The position numbers and the translations under genes were made by a program. Source: Bacteroidota bacterium (GTDB taxonomy: Bacteria > Bacteroidota > Bacteroidia > Bacteroidales > Prolixibacteraceae). Taken from it: 57,366 bases of DNA. The notes under the pieces are model-generated. The model searched no databases. It worked only from the letters and a program-made list of their open reading frames with translations, and was not told the DNA's origin. This document shows positions 42,615 to 52,156 of this stretch, piece by piece (the first letter of the stretch is position 1; every line of letters begins with the position of its first letter). The stretch is taken from positions 1 to 57,366 of the forward strand of contig JAJRSD010000043.1 in NCBI GenBank assembly GCA_024278975.1. The letters run 5' to 3'.

Positions 42615-43118
42615 ATGAAAATAGTAAATTACAAATCGCCCGAAGAACTAAAATTTCTATCCGATAAAACCCGGGCAGAGACCAATTCGCTCGTAAAAAA
42701 ACTCAAAAAGAAAAAGCCCAAAAACCTCGACAACATCGTTCATCATCTTCACATTGAAGCTTTTGATGAGTTTGATTGTTTAGATTGTGCAAGCTGCTGC
42801 AAAACAATCGGGCCACGATTAACAGATAAAGACATTGCAAGGTTGGCAAAATACTTAAAAATGAAGTTGGCAGATTTTATGACTCAATATATTTTAACCG
42901 ACGAGGATAACGACTACGTTTTTAAAGATCATCCATGCCCTTTTCTTCTGCCCGATAATTATTGTATGGTTTACGAAAACCGCCCCAAAGCATGTCGCGA
43001 ATATCCGCACACCGACCGTAAACGTTTCTATCAGATTCTTGAACTCTCGCATAAAAACTGCGAAACATGCCCCGTTGTTTATGATATTTTTGAAGAATTA
43101 AAGAAAAAGAATTGGTAA
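42615..43118 (+). CDS. YkgJ-family cysteine-cluster protein
   Basis: A 167-residue cytoplasmic protein with a metal-binding Cys cluster: CLDCASCCKTIGPRL near residue 55, CPFLLPDNYCMVYENRPKAC near 105-125 and CETCPVVYD near the end, as in the YkgJ (zinc/iron-chelating) family. Its role is not known; it may hold an FeS cluster or zinc. The 78-base gap upstream contains the repeat run AGTCGCAGTTTTCGGTCGCA. Confidence 0.85.
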   Translation: MKIVNYKSPEELKFLSDKTRAETNSLVKKLKKKKPKNLDNIVHHLHIEAFDEFDCLDCASCCKTIGPRLTDKDIARLAKYLKMKLADFMTQYILTDEDNDYVFKDHPCPFLLPDNYCMVYENRPKACREYPHTDRKRFYQILELSHKNCETCPVVYDIFEELKKKNW

Positions 43119-43443
43119 TTAGATACTGGTTTCACCCGAGATTATTATACAAAAGTTTACAACATTGGATAATTGACCCTGAAATAAGTTCAGGGCGACG
43201 TTCGAATGTAATATGAAGTTAATAAATACCGTCATGCTGTCCAAAGGACTCCCATGGAGAACTTGATTCAGCACCTCCCTGTCAATTACTCATTATTCCC
43301 AATAAATATAGGTAACCCCTCTTTATTCCTGTCATTGCGAACAAAGTGAAACAATCTATTTCAAAATTTGCCAGTTAACCGGTCAGTAGTGAAAAAAATA
43401 TGTGTTTGCTCGGCAGTTTAAACTTTCAGTTATAATAAATAAA
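43119..43443. repeat. Repeat-filled gap before porQ
   Basis: No gene. Three repeat units lie here: TTGACCCTGAAATAAGTTCA (hairpin unit, 43174-43200), the 44-base unit at 43230-43273 that matches 19196-19239 inverted with one mismatch, and GTCATTGCGAACAAAGTGAA to AATCT (43331-43357), a relative of the units at 19153 and 40531. Confidence 0.75.
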
Positions 43444-43451
43444 TATCTTTG
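43444..43451 (+). promoter_or_regulatory. -7 box of porQ
   Basis: TATCTTTG fits TAnnTTTG, 27 bases before the porQ ATG. No clear -33 TTTG is seen at the right distance. Confidence 0.5.
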
Positions 43452-43478
43452 GCGTTTTATTGAAACGAGCAAAGTAAT

Positions 43479-44510
43479 ATGAAGCAAATATATCTCTTAA
43501 TTATTATATTTTATTTTTCCGTTTTAACTTCTATTGCCCAAATTGGGGGCGAAAGCACGTATCAATTTCTTGAACTAACAAACTCGGCGCGTGTGGCTGC
43601 TTTAGGCGGAACTCAGGTTGCACTGCACGACACCACCGACCTCAATTTACCATTCACGAATCCGGCATTGCTTGATAGTGCAATGGATAATCGCCTACTT
43701 GTTAACTATGTAAATTATCTTACCGATATAAATTACGGGTACGCGTCGTATGCAAAAACTTATAAAGGAATCGGGAATTTTGCATTGGGAATGCACTATA
43801 TTAACTATGGCGATTTTCAAGAGGCAACCGAAACGGGCGAATTAACCGGAATTAATTTTAGCGCAGCCGAATATGCACTTAATATTATCTATTCGAACAA
43901 TTACAAAAGGTTGAAATACGGAGTTAATCTCAAACCAATCCTATCGTCTTTCGAAAGTTATCAGTCGTTTGGAATTGCAGCCGATTTGGGAATGAGTTTT
44001 ATGAGTAAAACCGGGCTGACAAATGTTGCGCTGGTGGCGAGTAATATGGGAACTCAAATTACAACTTATTACGACAACGGGAATCGCGAAAAAATCCCAT
44101 TCAATTTACAAGCCGGAATTAGCAGACGTTTAAAACATGCACCGTTAATTTTTTCGATAACAATGCAAAATTTAAGTAACTGGGATTTGGCAAATCCAGA
44201 ACCCGACCCAAACAACGACGGTGAAATAACCATTTTCGAACGCGACGAAAGTTTTGGTAAACAGATTATGCGGCACACAGTTTTAGGTGTCGAAATTCTT
44301 CCATCGCCAAATTTTATATTACGAGCAGGCTATAATTACCAACTCAGGCAAGAGTTGAAATTCGACGATAATGCTTCTTCGGTAGGTTTCTCTTTTGGTT
44401 TTGGGGTAAAAGTAAAACGGTTTCGCCTCGATTATGCAAATACACGGTTTCATCTTGCTGGCTCTTCAAATCTATTTTCGCTCTCTATTAATCTGAATGA
44501 GAGTTTCTAA
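43479..44510 (+). CDS. porQ: Type IX secretion system protein PorQ
   Basis: A 343-residue outer membrane protein with a signal peptide (LLIIIFYFSVLTSIAQ) and the PorQ pattern STYQFLELTNSARVAALGGT, NPALLD, then repeated barrel strands up to FSLSINLNESF. PorQ takes part in the attachment complex of the type IX secretion system with PorV, PorU and PorZ. In Bacteroidota porQ is commonly followed directly by cmk and ispH; here two AT-rich genes stand in between. Confidence 0.9.
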   Translation: MKQIYLLIIIFYFSVLTSIAQIGGESTYQFLELTNSARVAALGGTQVALHDTTDLNLPFTNPALLDSAMDNRLLVNYVNYLTDINYGYASYAKTYKGIGNFALGMHYINYGDFQEATETGELTGINFSAAEYALNIIYSNNYKRLKYGVNLKPILSSFESYQSFGIAADLGMSFMSKTGLTNVALVASNMGTQITTYYDNGNREKIPFNLQAGISRRLKHAPLIFSITMQNLSNWDLANPEPDPNNDGEITIFERDESFGKQIMRHTVLGVEILPSPNFILRAGYNYQLRQELKFDDNASSVGFSFGFGVKVKRFRLDYANTRFHLAGSSNLFSLSINLNESF

Positions 44511-44658
44511 AATTATTTTGCGCGATAATGTGAGTAAATAAACCCGCGATAATATTTTGAACAGCATTTACTTAATAGCATTTTAAATATTACATTCGTA
44601 AAACTTTTATATACATCTTTTTACTGAAAAAACTGGAACAATAATTAAATAGTCTGAC

Positions 44659-45378
44659 ATGAAAAATGTATTCATATTTATTTTTATTCTTCTACTTGGG
44701 AGTACGTTGTTTACTTGTAAAAAAACAAACAGCGATGATGAAATTATTATAAAGGATACAATTGCATGGCATATACCTATTTATTCCTATACAATTAATC
44801 CTGCAACACCAATTGCTGATACGTCCGATGCAGAACTTTACATCAATGAACTTTCTGTTGATAGTATTTTCCTTTCATCAATATATACTTCAGTTTCCTT
44901 CAACTATAATAATACAAATACAAAAGTTGAATTGTTGGGTGGCTATTTTAATGCACCATTTGACACAATAAGTTGGATGACTATGGTTGATATAGATAAG
45001 CCTGTGGCTGATGAACACACGTACGTTGATACAGTGTATGATTTTATTCCTATTGAAGTTAACTATGCAATATTCAAAATCACTTCAGACTCTAAACAAA
45101 AGATTGACACTATTTTATATGGTTACAAATCATGGATAAATCACAATCAGAATAAAAGTATTCAAGCATATTTCGATGCTATCGAATATCCAATTAATTT
45201 TGAATCTAATATGACTGCTGAGCAATGGCGCGAGCAAACAACTTTTCAATTTGGTAATACCGGGTTGTTAGTCAACGGAACTACGGACTATGAAGTATAT
45301 TTTGTTGATATTTACTCATGCAAAAGCACTTTTGTAACAGACTATAAATTAACTTTTTATGTAAGCAAACTACATTAA
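44659..45378 (+). CDS. Lipoprotein of unknown function
   Basis: A 239-residue protein with a lipoprotein signal (NVFIFIFILLLGSTLFTC, lipobox LFTC at residue 20). The mature part is beta-rich, with many Asp, Thr and Tyr residues, and no family is recognised. The codon use is more AT-rich than in porQ and cmk. It lies 13 bases before the protease gene and probably is co-transcribed with it. Both genes interrupt the porQ-cmk order and may have arrived together. Confidence 0.7.
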   Translation: MKNVFIFIFILLLGSTLFTCKKTNSDDEIIIKDTIAWHIPIYSYTINPATPIADTSDAELYINELSVDSIFLSSIYTSVSFNYNNTNTKVELLGGYFNAPFDTISWMTMVDIDKPVADEHTYVDTVYDFIPIEVNYAIFKITSDSKQKIDTILYGYKSWINHNQNKSIQAYFDAIEYPINFESNMTAEQWREQTTFQFGNTGLLVNGTTDYEVYFVDIYSCKSTFVTDYKLTFYVSKLH

Positions 45379-45391
45379 AAAAAACATAGTT

Positions 45392-46561
45392 ATGAAATTC
45401 TTTATCAACAATCTCAGTTTATTAAATTTAATCTTCTTTTCTATTACCTGTCTTCAAATCTCTGCACAAGAGGATGGTGATGCCATAGATGGTGGTTCAA
45501 CATTATCAAACTCTCGATTTGAAAATTTGGATTTAAAATCTGGACAAGATGATATTAAATTAAACGTTTCCATTTATTACATTAATAATTCGTCAGGTAA
45601 TGGCTATCATCAATCTAGCACAAATGATAATTTAATTATGGATGCATTAAATGATAGTTATGCCCATCATGGCATTTCGTTTAACTTATTATCATCTTCA
45701 AATAAAGAAAACAATACTTTGTACAATGCTACAACAATATCACCATATTATTCATATTGTTGTAATTACCAATCTAACCGATATGATAAACGGAGTATTG
45801 CAATTTTTGTTGCAACTAATTTTATTTATGCTGGCCAGGCATACCTTGGCTCACCTGGAATGGTTGTCAAAGGCACGTATATGTCATCAACAGATTATTT
45901 TAAAAAAGTTGTTCAACATGAAATGGGACATGTATTGGGCTTGTATCATACTTTCTGGGGTACTAAATATAACTTTGGGACATGTTCAACTATGCGTGGT
46001 GAACTGAGTGGAACAAGCCCTTGTACTAAAAAAGGGTCAAATCAGTCACCTGAATATGTTAATGGTACGAATGCTTCAAGTTCAGGTGATTTTATACCTG
46101 ACACATCAGCAGATCCTAATACATGGACAACTTCTGGTAATTATAACGAAATTTGTTATTGTGTGAACGATAATTCCTCATACAGTCCATTAGCAAATAA
46201 CATAATGTCTTATAATTCATCGTCAAGCCGTACCAACAACCCACATGATATGACTACAAATCAAGCAACGTCTATGAACCTTGCATCACGCGAAGACAGG
46301 TATTTGTCAATGACACATGCAGTAGATATTATTGGTGCTAGCTCAATTTTTAATAACGACATAATCGATTATAATTATTCAACAACAATGGACCCAAATA
46401 ATATTTATTCGGTAACTTATAACATGACAAATAATTCAAATGCAGTATCAATTAACTCATCAACTGGAGTCGTCAATGTAATGGGTGTTACAGAAGGGAT
46501 AGAAACATTAACTTGTACAGTCAGACACAAATATAACGCTCCATGGAATGATTTGATTTAA
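45392..46561 (+). CDS. Exported M43-like zinc metalloprotease, C-terminus apparently lost
   Basis: A 389-residue protein with a signal peptide (LLNLIFFSITCLQISAQ) and a zinc site HEMGHVLGLYH (H176, E177, H180, H186), followed by the Met-turn NNIMSYN near 269, as in the M43 (pappalysin-like) family. Residues after about 310 resemble the start of an Ig-like or cadherin-like domain, which ends abruptly at WNDLI. A full protein of this kind in a type IX secretion organism would be expected to carry a C-terminal sorting domain; none is seen here or in the other frames before cmk. It may be truncated. Confidence 0.75.
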   Translation: MKFFINNLSLLNLIFFSITCLQISAQEDGDAIDGGSTLSNSRFENLDLKSGQDDIKLNVSIYYINNSSGNGYHQSSTNDNLIMDALNDSYAHHGISFNLLSSSNKENNTLYNATTISPYYSYCCNYQSNRYDKRSIAIFVATNFIYAGQAYLGSPGMVVKGTYMSSTDYFKKVVQHEMGHVLGLYHTFWGTKYNFGTCSTMRGELSGTSPCTKKGSNQSPEYVNGTNASSSGDFIPDTSADPNTWTTSGNYNEICYCVNDNSSYSPLANNIMSYNSSSSRTNNPHDMTTNQATSMNLASREDRYLSMTHAVDIIGASSIFNNDIIDYNYSTTMDPNNIYSVTYNMTNNSNAVSINSSTGVVNVMGVTEGIETLTCTVRHKYNAPWNDLI

Positions 46562-46619
46562 GGGGACTTCTAATACTTCAAAATAATTAAATCAAAAAAA
46601 ATTAAAAAGAAAGAATATG

Positions 46620-46641
46620 AATTAATTACTAGTAATTAATT
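46620..46641. repeat. 22-bp perfect palindrome upstream of cmk
   Basis: AATTAATTACT and its exact inverse AGTAATTAATT join without a spacer in the 180-base gap between the protease gene and cmk. It could be an operator or a scar of the insertion of the two genes before it. Confidence 0.6.
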
Positions 46642-46741
46642 TAATTTGTAGTTTGTATTTTTACACCAAATATTGAAATGTTAGGTAGTTAATTTAAGTT
46701 TTCAATTAGACTGTCAATAATAAAAGTATATTTCTAAAAAA

Positions 46742-47437
46742 ATGAACAAAAAAATAATAATTGCAATCGATGGACATTCATCGTGTGGGAAAAGTACAAT
46801 GGCAAAACAGCTTGCACAAAAGCTCGGGTATATTTATATAGATAGTGGCGCAATGTACCGCGTTGTTACTTTAGTTGCGCTGCGAAAAGGATTAATTAAA
46901 AATGGTGTGCCATATATTCCAAAGGTAATTTCGGAACTGAAAAACATAAAAATAACTTTTAAGTGGGATGAAGTTTTAGGAAAAAATACTACATTTTTTA
47001 ATGGCGAGAATGTTGAGGATGAAATCAGGCAGTTGGAAGTTTCGCAAAATGTAAGTCCTATAAGTACCATTGCCGAAGTGCGTGCAGAAATGGTAAAGCA
47101 ACAACGCGAGAACGGGAATAACAAAGGGATTGTAATGGATGGTCGCGATATTGGAACTGTGGTTTTCCCCAATGCTGAACTTAAAATATTTATGACAGCT
47201 TCGCCCAAAATACGTGCACAACGAAGGTTTTTAGAATTGTCGGAAAAAGGAGAATCTGTTGATTTTGATGAGATTCTACAGAACGTTGAAAGTCGCGATA
47301 AAATTGACTCAACACGCGCAGTTAGTCCGCTTAAAAAAGCTGACGATGCATTAATTCTCGACAACAGCAACTTAACGCGCACCGATCAGTTAAAATGGAC
47401 AATAGAAAAAGCAGAAGAGATAATTAATACAAAATGA
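46742..47437 (+). CDS. cmk: Cytidylate kinase
   Basis: A 231-residue cytoplasmic kinase that phosphorylates (d)CMP to (d)CDP with ATP. The P-loop is DGHSSCGKSTMAKQLA at residues 9-24, IDSGAMYRVVTLVALRKG is the CMP-site motif, and MDGRDIGTVVFPNAELKIF is the core signature. Length is normal. It overlaps ispH by 4 bases (ATGA), matching the conserved cmk-ispH pair of Bacteroidota. Confidence 0.95.
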   Translation: MNKKIIIAIDGHSSCGKSTMAKQLAQKLGYIYIDSGAMYRVVTLVALRKGLIKNGVPYIPKVISELKNIKITFKWDEVLGKNTTFFNGENVEDEIRQLEVSQNVSPISTIAEVRAEMVKQQRENGNNKGIVMDGRDIGTVVFPNAELKIFMTASPKIRAQRRFLELSEKGESVDFDEILQNVESRDKIDSTRAVSPLKKADDALILDNSNLTRTDQLKWTIEKAEEIINTK

Positions 47438-48294
47438 AAGTTGAAATTGATATAAACTCGGGGTTTTGTTTTGGTGTTGTTAATGCCATTAAAGCTGCCG
47501 AAACAGAACTCGAAAACTCCAATAAACTTTACTGTCTGGGCGACATTGTTCACAACGGTAAAGAGGTTAACCGTCTGGAGAACATGGGACTAATATCCAT
47601 TTCAAAAAAAGAGTTCTTTTCATTGAGAAATTGTAAAGTACTGATTCGAGCCCACGGCGAACCCCCTGAGACCTATAAATATGCAAAAGAAAACAGCATC
47701 GAATTAATTGATGCAACTTGCCCGGTTGTAATTACTTTGCAAAAGAAAGTAAAACAATCGTACAACGAGCAGATTGAAGCAAACGGACAAGTTGTAATTT
47801 TTGGAAAAAAAGGACACGCCGAAATTGTTGGGTTGGCAGGGCAAACTAACCACGATGCAATTATTATTGAAAAAATTGAAGATATCGACAAAATTAATAT
47901 GAATCGCCCGATTTCGTTGTACGCACAAACCACAAAACGAATTGAAGATTATAATAAAGTTGCTGACTTGATTAGTTCTAAAATAAAACCCGGTACTCCG
48001 ATTAAAGTTAAAGATTCAATTTGCCGGCAGGTTTCCAACCGTGTTCCAAACCTTAAAATATTTGCAAAAAAGTACGACCTTATACTTTTTGTTGCAGGAA
48101 GAAAAAGTTCGAATGGTCAGTATTTATACACAATTTGTAAAGAGGAAAACTCCAATGCGCAATTTATTTCAGAAACCAACGAAATTGAAAATAGTTGGTT
48201 TGGAGGTGTTAAATCAGTTGGTATTTGCGGAGCAACTTCAACTCCAAATTGGTTAATGGAGGAGGTTGCGCAGTGGGTTAACAAAAACTTTTAA
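47434..48294 (+). CDS. ispH: 4-hydroxy-3-methylbut-2-enyl diphosphate reductase
   Basis: A 286-residue FeS enzyme, last step of the MEP isoprenoid pathway, making IPP and DMAPP from HMBPP. The cluster ligands are C12 (SGFCFGVVNAI), C96 (DATCPVV) and C197 (KDSICRQVSNR). HNGKEVNRLENMG and GICGATSTPNWLMEEV are further family motifs. It overlaps the cmk stop by 4 bases; length is normal. A ferredoxin or flavodoxin would give the electrons. Confidence 0.95.
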   Translation: MKVEIDINSGFCFGVVNAIKAAETELENSNKLYCLGDIVHNGKEVNRLENMGLISISKKEFFSLRNCKVLIRAHGEPPETYKYAKENSIELIDATCPVVITLQKKVKQSYNEQIEANGQVVIFGKKGHAEIVGLAGQTNHDAIIIEKIEDIDKINMNRPISLYAQTTKRIEDYNKVADLISSKIKPGTPIKVKDSICRQVSNRVPNLKIFAKKYDLILFVAGRKSSNGQYLYTICKEENSNAQFISETNEIENSWFGGVKSVGICGATSTPNWLMEEVAQWVNKNF

Positions 48295-48375
48295 TACTTG
48301 CAATATTACATTTTATCTTTTTTTGTAAAAGTCCATAATTTTTTAGACTACTTTTAAGCAAGTTTTTAATTTGCC

Positions 48376-50847
48376 ATGCCAGAACTTTTTGCACAAGTAA
48401 TATTGCCACTCTCGCTGCACGACTCTTTTACCTACAAAGTGCCGGAATCGTTGCAGTCGGGCATTCAACCCGGAGTGCGTGTTATTGTGCAGTTTGGTAA
48501 AAGGAAATTATATGCAGCATTGGTTTATTCAATTTCTGATGCGAAACCTGAAGATTTTGAGCCCAAAGAGATTCAACAGATTTTAGATGATGAACCGATT
48601 GTACTACCTCAAAATTTTGTATTGTGGCAATGGATTGCAAAATATTACTGCTGCACTTTGGGCGATATTTTTCGGGCGGCGCTACCAACCGGATTAAAGC
48701 TGGAGAGTAAATCAAAAATATTTTTGACTGGCGCTGAAGTTGAAACTAAAATTACAGCAAAAGAGGATTTTATTCTTCGTCAGCTTCAACAAGATATTAC
48801 ACTTTTGGTAGAACTTCAGATAAAACTGGATACTAACTTTTCTTACTCAGCACTAAAATCGTTGCTCGCAAAAAACCTTATTTTTATTGAAGAGAAAGTG
48901 AGCGCGAAATATAAACCTAAAACAGAATCGTTCGTTCGTTTTCATGCTGACATAAAAAGTGAGGCAAGTTTTGAAAAAGGAATCGAGAAGTTGGGAAGAG
49001 CAAAAAAACAGTTGGCGTTGCTTTACCATTTTTGTGATAAAACCAAAGCATTCGAACCAAATCAAATTTCAACAATTCATAAAAAAGAGCTCTTCGAAAA
49101 TACAAATTTCAATTCGGGATTATTAAAAGGGTTAGTCGAAAAAAATATTCTCGTACAATTTCAAAAACAGGTTTCCAGAATCGACGATGAGGAGATAAAC
49201 CAGATAAGTATTAATTTGCTAAACGAATATCAGGCGGACGCTTTGTTGCAAATAAAGTCGGTTTTCGAAACTAAGCAGGTTGCATTAATTCATGGAATTA
49301 CGGCAAGTGGGAAAACCGAGATTTATATTCATCTGATTGATGAGATTATAAAATTGGGGCGACAGGCACTCTATTTGGTTCCCGAAATTGCGCTCACCAC
49401 CCAAATTGTAAAACGGTTAAAAAATGTATTTGGTAAAAAAGTTGGTATTTATCATTCGAAATTAAACAGTCAGGAGCGGGTTGAAATTTGGGAGAAAGTT
49501 CTCCAATTCCGAACTGACCCGGAAAAAGGATATCAAATAGTTTTGGGTGCACGCTCGTCGCTATTTCTACCATTCTCTAATTTAGGTCTGCTAATTGTTG
49601 ACGAGGAACACGAAAACTCGTACAAACAATTCGACCCGGCACCGCGTTACAATGCCCGCGATATGGCAGTAGTACTTGGATTTCAGAACAGTGCAAAAGT
49701 TTTGCTTGGCTCGGCAACTCCATCATACGAAAGTTATTACAATACACTTAATGGGAAATATGGATTGGTTAATTTGCTAAAACGGCATCACGATGTTGAA
49801 CTGCCCGAAATAATTATTGCCGATGTAAAACGAGCCTATAAACGAAAGCAGATGCACTCAATACTTTCGCCCGAACTGTTTGAGTTAATGGAGACCGCCC
49901 TCGAAAAAAACGAGCAGATTATCCTTTTCCAAAACCGGCGTGGTTACTCTCCTTTTGTTGAATGTTTTAGCTGCGGCTGGATTCCGAAATGCCAAAACTG
50001 CGATGTGAGTTTAACATATCATAAATATAAAAAACGGTTAAGTTGCCACTACTGCGGATATAGCAAACAACTTCACGAAACTTGCGATGAGTGTGGTTCT
50101 TCGGAAGTAAAAACCCGCGGATTTGGCACCGAAAAAATAGAGAGCGAATTAAAATCGTTGTTCAGGAATGCGCGAATTGAGCGAATGGATTATGATACTA
50201 CGCAAACTAAAAATGCCTTCCAAAAAATTGTATCGAACCTCGAAAACCGAAAAACTGATATTTTGGTCGGCACGCAAATGGTAACCAAAGGTTTAGATTT
50301 TGAACATGTTAGTGTTGTGGGAATTTTAAATGCCGATAACCTCATTAATTTCCCCGATTTCAGGGCACACGAGCGGGCGTACCAACTTATTTCGCAAGTT
50401 AGCGGGCGTGCCGGCAGAAAACATGGGCAAGGAAAAGTGGTAATTCAAACTTCGCAACCCGACCATCCAATAATTCAGTTGATACAAAGTCAGGATTACA
50501 ACCTGGTTTTAAAATCTCAATTTGAGGAGCGTCAACTGTTTAAATATCCACCCTTCCATCGGTTAATAAAAATTATTGTAAAACATAAAAATATTGAGAC
50601 GGTAGAACGCGCCTCAAATCAGCTTGGAACAGAACTCAGAAAAATGTCTTCGATTATAGTTATGGGACCCGAGTTTCCTCTCATCAGCAAAATTCAACTT
50701 TGGCATCATAAAGAAATTTGGCTAAAAATAGACCGTAAATATAATATCGACAGTATTAAAGAATTTATCATACAGTCAATAAAAACAGTAAAACACTTTC
50801 CGTCGAATAGCAGTTGTATGGTTAATATTGATGTGGATCCATTCTGA
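48376..50847 (+). CDS. priA: Primosomal replication protein N' (helicase)
   Basis: An 823-residue 3'-5' helicase that restarts stalled forks. Visible are Walker A GITASGKTEIYIHLIDEII near residue 312, the DEEH Walker B (LIVDEEHENSYKQF), the zinc-binding Cys cluster (CFSCGW, CQNCDV, CHYCGY, CDECGS) in the helicase domain, and VTKGLDFEHVSVVGILNADN in the motif V/VI region. The N-terminal 105 residues form the 3' DNA-binding domain. It starts at ATG 48376 with a normal-length product. Confidence 0.95.
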   Translation: MPELFAQVILPLSLHDSFTYKVPESLQSGIQPGVRVIVQFGKRKLYAALVYSISDAKPEDFEPKEIQQILDDEPIVLPQNFVLWQWIAKYYCCTLGDIFRAALPTGLKLESKSKIFLTGAEVETKITAKEDFILRQLQQDITLLVELQIKLDTNFSYSALKSLLAKNLIFIEEKVSAKYKPKTESFVRFHADIKSEASFEKGIEKLGRAKKQLALLYHFCDKTKAFEPNQISTIHKKELFENTNFNSGLLKGLVEKNILVQFQKQVSRIDDEEINQISINLLNEYQADALLQIKSVFETKQVALIHGITASGKTEIYIHLIDEIIKLGRQALYLVPEIALTTQIVKRLKNVFGKKVGIYHSKLNSQERVEIWEKVLQFRTDPEKGYQIVLGARSSLFLPFSNLGLLIVDEEHENSYKQFDPAPRYNARDMAVVLGFQNSAKVLLGSATPSYESYYNTLNGKYGLVNLLKRHHDVELPEIIIADVKRAYKRKQMHSILSPELFELMETALEKNEQIILFQNRRGYSPFVECFSCGWIPKCQNCDVSLTYHKYKKRLSCHYCGYSKQLHETCDECGSSEVKTRGFGTEKIESELKSLFRNARIERMDYDTTQTKNAFQKIVSNLENRKTDILVGTQMVTKGLDFEHVSVVGILNADNLINFPDFRAHERAYQLISQVSGRAGRKHGQGKVVIQTSQPDHPIIQLIQSQDYNLVLKSQFEERQLFKYPPFHRLIKIIVKHKNIETVERASNQLGTELRKMSSIIVMGPEFPLISKIQLWHHKEIWLKIDRKYNIDSIKEFIIQSIKTVKHFPSNSSCMVNIDVDPF

Positions 50848-50997
50848 AAATTCATCAGATGAATGATTTAGCAAAAAGCATAGGAAATTCAATGCTAACA
50901 ATCAGTTAATTACAAATTCATCAGATGACAAAATTTATAAGAATGCTTTAAAGGAAACCATCTTTCTCTATACGGTTGAGAGAGATGGCATCCTTTT
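50848..50997 (+). terminator. priA terminator and direct repeats
   Basis: CCATCTTTCTC pairs with GAGAGAGATGG (50958-50988, one T-G pair), followed by CATCCTTTT. The gap also has ATTCATCAGATGA twice (50850-50862 and 50916-50928), the first copy being a perfect palindrome ATTCATCAGATGAAT. The T-run overlaps the next promoter. Confidence 0.55.
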
Positions 50998-51023
50998 GGT
51001 TACATTATTTTTTTATAGATTTG
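50995..51023 (+). promoter_or_regulatory. Promoter of the heptose kinase-like gene
   Basis: TTTG (50995-50998, -33) and TAGATTTG (51016-51023, -7) are 17 bases apart. Transcription would begin near 51030, so translation must start at the ATG at 51056, not upstream. Confidence 0.65.
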
Positions 51024-51055
51024 CAACACAAAAAAATCAGGTGGATAATACCGAG

Positions 51056-52036
51056 ATGAAACAAATATTCGCAAAGTTTAAACAAATGCGCGCCATTGTT
51101 ATTGGCGATGTAATGGTTGACACTTATTTGTGGGGAAAGGTTGACAGGATGTCGCCCGAGGCACCGGTGCCAATTGTTTCGGTAACTAAACGTGAAACCC
51201 GTTTGGGCGGCGCTGCAAATGTTTCGTTAAACTTGAAAGCACTTGGAGCCACTTCCATTTTATTTTCAGTAATTGGAGACGATGAACAGGGGCGGTTATT
51301 TAAAGAACTTCTTGAAAAAAGAGATCTGTCGAGCGAAGGGATTTTTATTGACACACAGCGAATCACAACTGTCAAAAACCGGATTATAAGTAAAGGTCAG
51401 CACATTGCCCGGGTTGATGAAGAGACAACTGATTTTATTAAACCTGAATTAGAGAAGACTTTATTTGATGCCATTAAGAAGCTAATTGAAAAGAGCCAGA
51501 TTGATGTAATTATTTTTGTTGACTACGATAAAGGAGTTGTTACTTCTACACTATTTAAAACTATAAACGAGCTGGCTCTGCAAAAAGGAATTCCAACAAC
51601 GGTTGATCCGAAAAAACGAAATTTCTGCAACTATAAAAATGTCACTCTTTTTAAACCCAATTTTAAAGAATTTGTTGATGGAACAGGACTGCCGCTTAAA
51701 AAAGGAGATCTAGAATCACTTAAAGTTGCAGCCGACGAATTCAAACAAAAACAAAATTTTAAATTTATTTTTGTTACACTTTCCGAATTGGGAGTGTTTA
51801 TAAGTAACGGAATTAAAGAGCAATATTTTCCGGCGGTAATCAGGTACATTGCCGATGTTTCGGGTGCTGGCGACACAGTAATTAGCGTTGCAAGTTTGGC
51901 AATTGCAACCGGTTTAGATCCAAAAGTTATGGCATTAATGTCGAATATAGCCGGTGGTTTAGTGTGCGAAAAACCTGGAGTTGTTCCGATCGACAAAGAA
52001 CAACTGATAAAAGAGATGAGATTACAGAAAATATAA
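51056..52036 (+). CDS. rfaE1: D-glycero-beta-D-manno-heptose-7-phosphate kinase-like (PfkB family)
   Basis: 326 residues from the ATG at 51056 (MKQIFAKFKQMRAIVIGDVM). The order VIGDVMVDTYLWGKVDRMSPEAP with TRLGGAANVSLNLKALGA is typical of the kinase half of HldE/RfaE (domain 1), and the C-terminal signature is DVSGAGDTVISVASLA. In E. coli the kinase and adenylyltransferase are fused; here only the kinase domain is present, as in organisms with separate RfaE1 and RfaE2. It would feed ADP-heptose for LPS core synthesis. Placed between priA and parA. Confidence 0.88.
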   Translation: MKQIFAKFKQMRAIVIGDVMVDTYLWGKVDRMSPEAPVPIVSVTKRETRLGGAANVSLNLKALGATSILFSVIGDDEQGRLFKELLEKRDLSSEGIFIDTQRITTVKNRIISKGQHIARVDEETTDFIKPELEKTLFDAIKKLIEKSQIDVIIFVDYDKGVVTSTLFKTINELALQKGIPTTVDPKKRNFCNYKNVTLFKPNFKEFVDGTGLPLKKGDLESLKVAADEFKQKQNFKFIFVTLSELGVFISNGIKEQYFPAVIRYIADVSGAGDTVISVASLAIATGLDPKVMALMSNIAGGLVCEKPGVVPIDKEQLIKEMRLQKI

Positions 52037-52123
52037 ACCACGTTTTCAGTTCAATTTCAGCGGGTTATGTCTCATTTGCACTTCACACTTAATAAATAAT
52101 ACAAGAGGTTTATTGTAAAATGT

Positions 52124-52131
52124 TAACTTTG
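52124..52131 (+). promoter_or_regulatory. -7 box of the parAB operon
   Basis: TAACTTTG fits TAnnTTTG, 26 bases before the parA ATG. The -33 position has no clear TTTG. Confidence 0.5.
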
Positions 52132-52156
52132 AAATTTTAATTTTTAAGACGTACCG

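Noticed and set aside
46834-47382. 182-codon minus-strand frame
   Set aside because: Antisense to cmk, whose motifs are all intact.
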